Of a stretch of 64,000 nt of DNA, positions 35,801 through 47,800 are shown piece by piece (position 1 is the first letter of the stretch; every line of letters begins with the position of its first letter). Source of the stretch: Siphonodentalium dalli (Eukaryota; Mollusca; Scaphopoda; Gadilida; Siphonodentaliidae). The translations under genes and the position numbers were made by a program. The notes under the pieces were generated by a model. The model was not told the DNA's origin. It did not search any database and was given only the letters and a program-made list of their open reading frames with translations. Location: assembly GCA_032622095.1 (NCBI GenBank), contig CP136067.1, forward strand, positions 56,587,899-56,651,898, given 5' to 3'.

Positions 35801-38800
35801 TGTATCAATTTGGTGGAAATTGACGCCAAAATAATTGTGCATCAATTTTGTGCCCCTGTCCCTTTCAATAAACCCCTGAATCGAATGAGGCCACATTTGA
35901 CAGATATAAGCCACATCATTAGACTCCTCATACCACGGGGATGCTTTTGCATAAGTGTGGTGGCAATCGGCGACTAAACCAATTATTATCAAATTTAGTG
36001 CCCACCCCCTCCCAATATCTCATCGTTTGGACAACAATTTAGCGTTCTTAAATCGCACAATTAAATTCCTTGTATCATGAAGAAGAATATATATCAATTT
36101 GGTGGAAATGAGCGCTAAAATTAGTTTTTATCAATTTTGGTGCCCCTCTCCCCTTTCGTGCAACCCTGACTCGAACGACGCCACTTTTGACATATTTAAA
36201 CCACACCATCGGATTCTTCATATCATGGGGATGATTATATGTAAGTTTCGTGGCAATCGGCGACAGAAAAAAATTCGGCTCTCCCCCTTCCGGGCACCCC
36301 TGACGCGAACGGCGCGACTTTTGCCATATTTAAAACACACAATTGTATTCCTCATATTATGGGGATGATTATATATAAGTTTCGTGGCAATCGCCGACAA
36401 TTTGTTCCCCCTTTTCTGCCCCTGGCAACAACGGCGTCACTTTAGAAAATTCTAACCCCGACCATTATCTTTCTCGTAAACAGCTACTCCTAGTAGACCC
36501 CTTTGGCATCATCTAGATGGTCCCCTGTGAATTTCTATAGAACACAGACAGACAGACAGACAGACAGACATTCGCAAATATAGATATAGATTTGTCGTTT
36601 TACATGGATCATACAGACCATGTAATATGTGTCCGTTGACAACCCAATCATTACGGCTATGTTTGACCACAGTGAGTCAAGCTCTGAGCGTGCAGAGAGC
36701 CGTTGACTGACCGAAGTCGTCAGGTCACTTAAAATAATTGTTCGCGCGATAACCCAAATGTTGGACTTTCTGTTTAAATCATTGTCAGTCTTCTCTTGAT
36801 TGTATACAGGTGATGGCACCAGGATTTCCCCAACGCAGGGGCTATGATCCCCAACATGGGGGGCAATATTATCAGGATTTCCTTACGCAGGGCTATATGA
36901 TCCCCGACTTGGGGCTATATATGATCCCGATAGCTACCATCGGGCGGGGTGGCTAACTCTGAGCTATTTAAGTAAAACATATTATATTGTACCTTCTTGC
37001 ACAAATTATTCCGGCCGATACATTCAACTAAGTCCCTTAAGTAGCGACTTGAAGCTTTCGAAACCCCACTCCAAGCAAGCATCATAGTCGAAAATGATCT
37101 ATATCAAGCCTGTATACACCAGCTGTGTCGCTGCTGGTGTTCGTATCTTAATAACATGCCAGATATCACACAGACTTAACTAATTTCCACATCCGTAAGA
37201 GAAGACCTGTTTTGGACTGGCCTTAAATGTCTTGATAACAGAGAGTTTGACTTTGCTTATGACTACTCACTTGTCTGGCCTGTTAACAATGAACCGCTCA
37301 CGCGCAGGTGATCAATGTTGTCAATTATTGGTGCGGCCATGTTACATACAGAGGTTACATGCATGTGTCTATCCACCCTAAGTCAAATGTATGTTATATT
37401 ATGTTAAGGAAAAAGACAGAATACTTACGAAATGTCCGTAATTTACAAATCGAATTCCGTTTCAACAAGAATTGTTGATACTACGACACAAAGAGTGAGA
37501 TTGCGAGTCAGAAATCAATTACTGAAGTGTCGGAAACTTCGAAATTCATTAAACTGAATGGACGGTCATCTCCTACAATTCCTCTCGCCAACACTATTTA
37601 TAATTCACGAAGATTGCACCATAAAATATTACAATTATCCTGTCAAAAGTCACAATTATGTCGAACATTCGAAACGGAAATATCGTCGCCTCATCGTTGA
37701 ATCAGATTCCAGCCAAAGCGATGTTGAATAGTCACGTGACGTGAATTTCTCAGAATTTTACTTCTCACGACGTCGCGTGCTGAGATTTGTGTACGTTTTG
37801 TGTTGCGCGTAATAAAATAGTTCCTGTTTTAAATTCAGTTTTATTGCATTTTTATGGGACGAATTGTAAGATAAATTGGTTACCACCACCCTGTGGCCGG
37901 ATTCGTCATCTCCGGTTTAAACCTCTGAGTTTAAACCTGGTTTAAACCTACATTGGCGGTTCAGCCAAACCGGGTCTAAGGGGGCGTTTTTGTAGTTCAG
38001 TTACCAACTAATTGACAACTCGATTTGGTGACATGAGCATACAGTCAAACTACCCTCTTACCTATCGGACCAAAAGACAAGCCGATATAATTGTTATTGA
38101 CATGTCATAAATCACAGCGAACGCGTGCACGATTTATTCATTGAGAAATGAGTATCGCTCATGGACCATTAATCCGATATGTTTGTGGGTTTAAATCAAT
38201 CTGACAAAGGGCTTGTCTCTCAACACGAGCTTCACGCGCTGTTTATCATTTTGTTTGTGATTGACTTTCTACAATATGCTTTACCCGCAAAGACAAAATT
38301 TTGTGTATTTACATGTATATCTGTATATATCAAAGGGTATAGGAGCTGTATATATGTATGTCCGTTTGTCTGTTCGCAACTGTTCTAAAACTGATTTAAA
38401 GATAAGAAAAATTTAATTTAATAAACAAAATGAAAAAATTGTGTTGTTAAATTGAGTAAACAATATTTAAAATTTATATTAATATTTGTTTGTTTTAAAG
38501 TTAATTAATTTTTTTTTAAATTTAAAATGTTCAAATGATCAAAATGTGCGCAAACGTGACGCAGGCTCCTGTCACACACGACTGCGGCCCCTCTGACGCT
38601 GAATAATTAAAGGCTCCATAATCGAGTCAATCCTGGACTAAGAGGTCAGTCAAGTAAAGAAATGTGCATATGAGTACACACCAGAAGCGGTATCTGAACT
38701 GTTTGAATTGGGCAACTATACAGAGGCACAGCTTTTAATAAAGAAATATATTACATGCGTTGCATTTTTTCAATGTAATAAATTTTCCGTAATGCAGAAA

Positions 38801-41800
38801 ATCAAAAAGTTCCCAGGTTTTGAACTGGTGGAATATTATGGGAATTTATGGGCGGAGCCAGAGTAGAGCTTTGTGGCCTGATCTACATCAAAATAAGTTA
38901 ACAAATTTGACTCATATAGCAATAGAAGTTTAGGATTGCAAACTATGTGTATAGCATATCTGGTCATGCAGTAGCATCATTTTGGTGTCAAAATTAAAAC
39001 GTTGAACAATTCAAATGAATTCGTAGAAAACACCAGTATTTGTGATTGCCACAAGCCCAAAAAAAAAACCCCACAATTTAGTCGTAAAAATCATACTGAA
39101 GGAACATGTCCATATCTGAGCAAAGCTCGCGTGCGAATTAATTAACTGTGACAGGATAACACCAGTCGGCAGCCGCCACTTAGACACGCCCTCACTCGAG
39201 ATAATTTACAGCTCCACCCTTTGATTGATTGTTTGACAATTCTAAACCGCGATGAAGAAAAGACGGATTCGTCATCTCAAGTTTAGCCTCGGTAAAGCTG
39301 GTTTAGCTGGACCGCCTAATTAGATGGTTTAGTTGCCGGTTTAAGCTTATAAAACGCAAACAAAATATCGAAATCGACAAAAACATATCCCCATACGCTT
39401 TATAGGTGTGAGTGCTTCTCGCTTATAAATTTCCAATCAAAATATGGTCGCTGTCGTAATTATTGATTTTCGCAATAAATAAAACGAGGCGGTCCGCATT
39501 AGGAAAGTACGATTAATTGTCTCGACGATACAGAGACACTACTGCTAAACCACTGGTCTGGCTGGACCAGGTTTAAACCAGAGATGACGAATGCGTCACT
39601 TAGACCTGCGGTCGCGGGTTTAAACCACGGATTTTGCTGACTCACGGCGGCTTAGACCTAGATGTTTACGTAGACCAGGTTTAAACCTGAGATGACGAAT
39701 CGGGCCATTGTGTTTCCGAGATCCGTAGTCAAGTCTCGCTGCCTTCTCTGTGCTCTCTATCGACTCGTCCTACGGACTCGTCGATAGACTGCAGAGAGAA
39801 TGCAGCTTGACTTGAATACGGATCTCCGAAACACACATGGTGGTAATAACCTATATACATGTATATCGAGTATATCATGCGAAATACTCTCTTATAGAAG
39901 TGCATCTAAAACAACTACTAAAAACTAAAGATAAAAAACGCAAAACAAAACAAATAGGGAGTCACTTCAGAAATACATGCAACTTTCCAGTGTCAATTTT
40001 ACAAATAGTATAACAAATCTCTCCAGAATAACTACACTTACCACAATCGGACTAATAAGGCAAATATTCGATACACAAATTCATCCTACCACAGATACTT
40101 AGTATCATACAATTTCCATCATGTGTTTGAATATACAAAGTTTTCTTTCAAATCTTGATGTAGAAATCAGCTTTGTTGAGAACCAAGGTTGCCAAAATAT
40201 CCTCTCCCATCCATACTTCCAGAACGGTTGTAACTCATTAATGTCTGTGACTGCTCGTACTTGCTCGTATACATATTACTTGTTGTACAAAATAAATATC
40301 TAGGAGTTCTTAGTTAGTGAAAGTAAACAAAGTACTATAAGTCTTCTAAAACACCCAACCAATTACCTAACCACGTTGGATGGTTTAGTGAACTCATTTG
40401 ATAATTTGGGACACTCGGTTGATCATGTGGTATACTCGACGAAAAGCTTTAGACACTCATGTGGTTATGACACGCATTAGATGGTTTAGACATTCAATGG
40501 ATGGTTTCAGACACTGGTCTAGTTTGACGGTCTTTCAAACCTACGATGAACTGAAACACTCGCTGTGTGGTTTGGGGCATTCTTTGAGTGGCTTGGGACA
40601 CTGCTAGGATGGTTTGGGACACCCGCCGTATACCCGACACCCGTTGGGTAGTATGGGACACCACGTGGGTAGTGTGAGACACTCATTGCGTGGTTTGGGA
40701 CACTAGCTGGGTGGTTGGTCTGTTCACCCGTGTGAATATCTGATGGGGATATCACAACATTGATATAAGCGCATATACAACTTTCTTTCAGATCCCCTTC
40801 TCATCTCACGTATGACGGGACACACGTGTTAACATTTTGTAACATGTGTGTTGTATGTCAAATTATATAATTATGTATGTATAAACGTGTTCTTGAGAAT
40901 AAATTAGTGTTTACACCAAGGTAAGAAGACTACGAAGGACCAGTGGTGGATCAACAAAATCAGTCGATCATAAGGTGGGACATTCCAAACCAATGTGTCG
41001 AGATCAATCAATCGACATTTAAGCCAATACACATGTACATGCTGGAACACATTTTGTAGACGATACGGCTCCATTGTTTTCGATATCCCCAAAACTGTTT
41101 TGATTATTCTGCAGACTTGAAAGCATTTATCAGACCGAACAACATGGGGAGGCCATTTCTGGACTAATTAGGATTTAGAATGCTTACACCCAAAATATAT
41201 TTGAATGACAGAAACATTAATGCATACATACACGTACTAAACATTACTATACAATTCAATTCAATTCTTTATTTTCTCCGTCCACTAATATGTGGAACTG
41301 GAGGTGGACATATATAGCGTCATATATAATGTCAACAAAAGTTTAAAAATAATAGAGATAAATAAAGTAGGGAAACTCACACAAAAAAAGATAACAAATT
41401 CGAGATAATAATATAGAGAAATATAATTAAATTAAATACACACTTAGCTGGGAAAGCTGCACTGGGACCATGTTTATATACGTACAGACTTACTATATAA
41501 TACAGTATTTGTTTGTGTCGTATGTGTTAATTCTTCGAAACATTGTCTTACGTGTGATTTTGGAAGATTGCAGTATCAAGTTCATTCAATTATTAATAAA
41601 AGGACGTATAATAATCTAGCACAATTGGGGAGTCATACAAACCGTTGTATGCTCAACTTACAATCCAAAATCAAATACTTTCGAAATCACGTGTATAATG
41701 TGTGTTGTTATAAGTATATTGTATGTATATTATGTATGTTGTATTATTGTTAGCATAATTAAAGCCTTCCAACGTTTTGTCCAGCATATAAATTTTACAA

Positions 41801-44800
41801 TATGTGATTGCGTTTCAGTTTTAGGGAAAGTCGTGGAAATGTTCACCAACCAAAGTTTATTCATTGTGCGCGTCGATTGCATTATATTACAGGAGAGACC
41901 TGCGATTCTGCAGCGCTGTTTCGCCAAGGATTCGTTTACTGTTCAACGGCGCACCTTACCGTTGAAAGTCAGTTGAGGAGGGGACTTATCACAGGGGATT
42001 CTATGCGCGCCGTCTTTCAGGAATACTGCAGGTAAGAACAACTCAGTCCTTTACACCGTACGGGATAATTGTCCCCCGTAAAATTTATTTTCGGGGTACT
42101 ATTGTAATCAGCTCCGTCCGTCTTCCGCCCGTGCGTCCGTCCGTCCGTGTGTCCGTGCGTGCGTCCGTCCGGAGTTATAACTCCAGTAATGATAATCCGA
42201 TTTGATTGAAACTTGGTATGTAGGTGTCTCAACAAAGAACACATGTGCTCTGCAATTCTGGGTTTGATCCGATGTTCTTTTTTGGAGTTATTTCCCTATT
42301 TTCAACTTTTTTTTTACTTAGAAAATTTCTCACTTTTTCGGTTTCCGGATGATATCTCAAGTTTGGATCCTTTAGTTGCAAATACCGTTTTTATGTGGAT
42401 CAGTCATATCAAGATACAGGTTGAGTTCGAATTTGAGGATGATCCAATGATTTTTCTCAGAGTTATGGGCTTTTCGACTTAGAAAATTCAATTTTTCTTG
42501 TTTTTTCTTTGGTTTCCGGATGATAACTCATGTTTGGATTGTTTAATTGGAAATTATTTCTTTTGTGGGTCGCTCATATCAAAATACAGGTCAAGTTCGA
42601 ATTTGAGTTTGATCCAATGATTTTTCCCAGAGTTATGGGCCTTTCGACTTTGAAATGTTTTTTTTTTAATTTTCTGTATGAGCCTATGAGGGTACCTTCA
42701 TGGTGTAATCAACTCCTCCTACAGTTTTGATCGTAGATATTTGAAACTTCAGAGTATTGTTACCCACATATTGGAGATGTGCAACATGTATATAGATGAC
42801 GGAAAAATTATTTTTTTACGGAATTATTAACCCTTTCGACTTAGAACTTTTCAACATTTGTGGTCGGCCGATCTTTTATTTTCTTTGGGGTAATTTAGCC
42901 AATCTGTACGGGCTTCCAAACTTGCGTGGTTCTTGGTGTCAGATACACGTGCAAGTTTATCGCTTGCCAAATTCCTTTCCTGTTAACTGTTCACAGTTCT
43001 GGTGTCCATTTCAAAATTAGTTATTAGAATCACAACAAACATATGGGGCTCATCAATAGAAGTCACCTTTCACAATTCATGTTTAAGTATTTCCACGCTA
43101 AGTCGGTCACCAATTATATCCCTTATCCTTGCATTCTTGTGTATCTAGTGCAATAACGAACTCAGATGTTGTATAACTTAGAATTACTGGGGCCACTGGA
43201 CACTACCAGGACGGATTTTTCATGTTTTACTATAACATTATTAGATCGTAGCGTATTAAGTGCATGGTTTCCAATGCATATACATGTGGTCGAGAATTAC
43301 AAGACAAGTGCAGTCATAACCCATGCAAGACAGCAATGAGAAGATCGGACTTTGTGTCATGTCCCAGTGACGTTTCTACCTTGAGTGCATTTCGTCCAAA
43401 TATGTGCTTGGTGTAGAATGTGTCATAAGACTTGGTGTAAACAATATTTCATTCAACCACAATATTCTGTCTTGGAAACTAGGCTACGATTGAATTAAGG
43501 AGGACACAGTGCACTCATCTCGGGATGTAACAACACACGTTTAGAATCAACAACTCCAAAGGTTTGATCATTTCTTGCAAAATAAGTGGAACATTGTAAA
43601 TATACATGTGGGGAAAACGGACCACTGAGAATCCAATATATCTTAGCAGAAATACGCACATAATCGACCTATAATATTATGTAATTGTGAGTACTTGAAA
43701 TTGCAATAAGCAGACAATGAACTCTTACCCGTTATTTCGTTATTTTAACACCTGTTAAAGAGGGTACACCTGGAAAATCGTGAGTTGGCTTATTTTTGTC
43801 ATTGTGCGTTTCCATATGTATTATCCATTGTGAGTCGATGTGACTAAAATGTTCTCATTTTCAGCACATTATGGACATAAATTGAAGCAATTCTCAGCAG
43901 ATTATCTACCAAAAAATAAGTTCTATTATAATCGGATCTGTGCTGGTTTTCGGGAGAACGGGCTGGAGAATCATGTTTAAATGATGAAATCATTTAATTG
44001 TTTAAAGCACACTTACAATGATTAAAAAACATTTAAACTTAAAGTTTGTTCATTCTCAAATACTATAACTTGGAACCTTTTCTTAATGACTACTCAGAAT
44101 ATTGTTTGGAAAAGGATATTGGAAAACGCAGTGAGGATACATTATATGTCTTCGTTGCGTCATTTGTTTCAAGTAACACCAATATCACGGTCCTCCGCGA
44201 GGTCATCAATGATCCATTCTATGGATAATACATATGGAAACGCATGCGTTCGAATCCATCCTTTGTCGCAAAATATAAAAATCTTGCCATATACTTCTCA
44301 ACTCGACTACACACAACACTAATCCCACGTGTAAACAGTGTGTCTCTGTGTTCAAGAACGAACCTCGCCACATGTTGATCACTTGCACCTTTCATCTCAT
44401 CATCAGCATGGTGACAAACATTTAATGTTCACCAACTTCAAGGACAGTGAAAGAAAGTTTTTATTTTAAACCTTTCGAACGTCGAATCGGTTTAAGAGAG
44501 ATGGCTGACAACTAATTATCCGCATAATACAACGTATAACTTTTTACAAGGTGTCTGTGTTTGGTAGTGTTTTGGCTCGGATTGTCAGTGGCTTCAAAGC
44601 ACTGTGCATGGAGTTATGGAACTACAATGGAGAGTACCTTCTGTACTGTGCAGATAGCTTATACTGTCAATTAGGCTCAAAACAGGAGAAAACACTTACC
44701 ATCTTTTTGAAAGAAATATGTTTGTTTAACCTTTGTTTATTTATTTAATGGCAATTTCTTAATTTATTTACCAGCATCGGTATGCTTAAATGACTCCTCA

Positions 44801-47800
44801 TCGTAGCATTTCAATCAGCCATCAAGCAAACACGAGGGGTGACTCACATTTAATGTCGCTTTATACGACATTATATTAGGAACTGACTATCCGATCCATA
44901 TGGATGATATCGGTCATTGTAGGGATGCACTCATCGACACATTATCTGCATATGGTTGTCATGTGAACCTTTTTCAAGACAAGATAATTATTATTTGGAA
45001 ACATTGCCATTTTTGCAATCATCTCGCCCACGCAGGTGCGACTCGCCACTATTACATCTGTGAACCGGGGGGGGGGGGGGTAGTAAGAAAATTTGCAGGA
45101 AGGTATGCCGTTCTTTTTCACATGTGCCATTTTCGGGAACCCACCACCCCAAACCTGCCAAAAAAAAACCATGTTTTACTCCCAATATTTAGACACCCCC
45201 CCCCCCCCCACAAAATTTCACTAATTTTGGTCTAAAACCGCAAAAATAACGTACTGATATCACTCATATGACTGGGAAATTATCTCCTTTAATTCAAATG
45301 ACAGTTTAACCTGTTTCAGAAGCTGTTTAGTTAAATGTTTTAATACAGGAAAATATGTTTTTAAATACTGGCTGATGGGCAATTTGTCCCCCAACATACA
45401 CATATTCATGCAATAATGTATTGGAGTTTCCTATGCGTATTCTAGGTCTACCTAGGTAGTCGAATTGGACACTGCTAAATGGCAATTCTAATGAATCTAT
45501 GAAGTGGACAAATACTGTATTAACCCACCATACGCTGAAAGGTGCACAAAACACTAGTATAAATTACTGTATAAAGGTATAACTTATAAAAATGGAGCAT
45601 TTCTAACTAAAAGGTATATGCATTCAGTTTTCCAAAATAAATTATATATTTCCCAGCATATCTCCTGCATATCCAGTGAGATATCATTTCCCACTGCAAG
45701 CTATTTCATGATCCAAACATGAGATTGGCTATTTTGGCTGTAAACATTTTAAGCTGAGAACATCTCAGGACAGTGAACTCAATCTTCACTTTCGAGTCAT
45801 TGTTGACATTTTGTAGACATATCTATGCCATATCAGTCGTTAAGCTCCTATTCAACTAGAGTTGACATATTTTGAAAATAAATACGCAGAGAGGACATTT
45901 ACCAGGCTGCAATTGGAAATATTACTCTATAAATTGCTAATATCAGCAAACCTAGTTCATTGTGCATTATACACATAATTCCCTAATTTCTAACTATTTC
46001 CTGATTAGTCGGTCAACCAGCCCATTATCTAGCATTATTCCATACCACTTTTGTTAGTCTGGTGGAGGAACTTCAATTATATTAAATGACAGGCAGTCAC
46101 TATCCTGGACTTGAATACGTTAGTTGTTGTGATAGTAAGAGATAATCTGAATTTATACACATGCAAATAATTCACTGATTAGTTGGATACACTGATGACA
46201 GTTATGTTCAAGCCATTGATGCTCTTGGTCTAGGCTTTAATGTCTTAGTTACATCAGGACAAGTTTACTTATTTCAATTTTCTCGAAGCATCTTTCCAAA
46301 GGGTGTGGGAAGGAAGTTTTTCACCTCCATCACCGTCCCATATGCAACACATGGGACAGTGAGGTGAGGTGGAGTGAGCTAGAAAGCCGTGCGCGCATTG
46401 GACCGGGGCGATTATTCCTCGCGATATCATGGTAGTAAGACTCTGCGGAATATGGTACTAAGACTCTGCAACATATGGGACGTGAGGTGAAGTGAATGAG
46501 GTGAAGTTTTTCACCTCACCTTCCCATATGTTAAATGTCATATCCACTAAGGCCCATATGAGGTCCCAATAACATACACATGTTTTTTTTTTTTTTTACA
46601 GTTATAATATGTTTTAACCGTTCAAATGTCAAATATGGGCACAGAAGGTCGTTAGTAAAACAAATAGCATGATGTTGTAAACAATGCGTTTTATTGCCTC
46701 ACGGACCACCAACCCACCCGGCATACCTTCCTGCAGATTTTGTGTTACCCCTGATATATGAGGCATAAGACAACCTCGATTGCTTTATTTCCATGCAGTT
46801 CATGGCACGATCGTGAGGTGAGGTGTGCTGAACTGACTGGTTGTTTCAGCAGTGAAGACGTGGATCGTGGCATATGTGGACCCGGAGGTCATGGCATCGC
46901 AGGATGGTTAGACGCCAGTGAGTTCTTTGTACTCGCTATACAATCGTGAATACCTATATTGTTAAACGGCTTTCTGCAATTTTACTGAGTTAAGGGCTGA
47001 CATAATATATGTAAAATAGCGAACTCGGGAATGACTGCGTGCATCTAACTAGCAATATATCTACATTACGTAGTTACGTTATTTTCGGAATAATAACTGC
47101 TCTGAGGCATAGCAAGTGTGTGTATTTCATGTATTTGTCGACCCGTTTTCACATTCGGGGCGAAACTGATCTAGGTCAGTATATATAACATTCAAATAGT
47201 CTTGTAGGGAGGCACATGCCGGGAAATACTGCTAGATTTTGTGCTTGTCAGATTTAGGGTAATCGTTTACAACAAATATGAGTTCATGTGCCTTGACGGA
47301 AACAGTTATCTTTATTATGTTACAGTCATTGATCGACTTGACAATATCGACGAATATTGCCTAGGTTATTGGAATACGGCAACGATATATGCATGCAGCC
47401 GTGAAGTTACCATCCAAACCCACCACCGGTTAGCCAGTCAAACAGCAAAGGAATCTGTGAAGACGACATCCGGGTAATTAAATGTTTAGTTTATAGCAAC
47501 ATGGCGGATTGGAGCCCAAAAGTATATCTATAACTATTCGATTGTACATGTCATATTCCAGGGATCAAAATGTTTCTGTAAATACGTGAAGTACTTGTGT
47601 GCGAACTTTATTTATATCACTTGAAAAGACGTATTACAGGGCCGGCAACAAATGTCATTGAATGCATAAGTAACCATGCATACATGTAAACAAGTCATGC
47701 ATGGCAACTTCATCAGTAATTTTTCTTTTATATTCTATTGAATAATTAAGATATCAACTTGAGGAAGGCTGATGAGCTATCACAACAACCAATCATGGAA

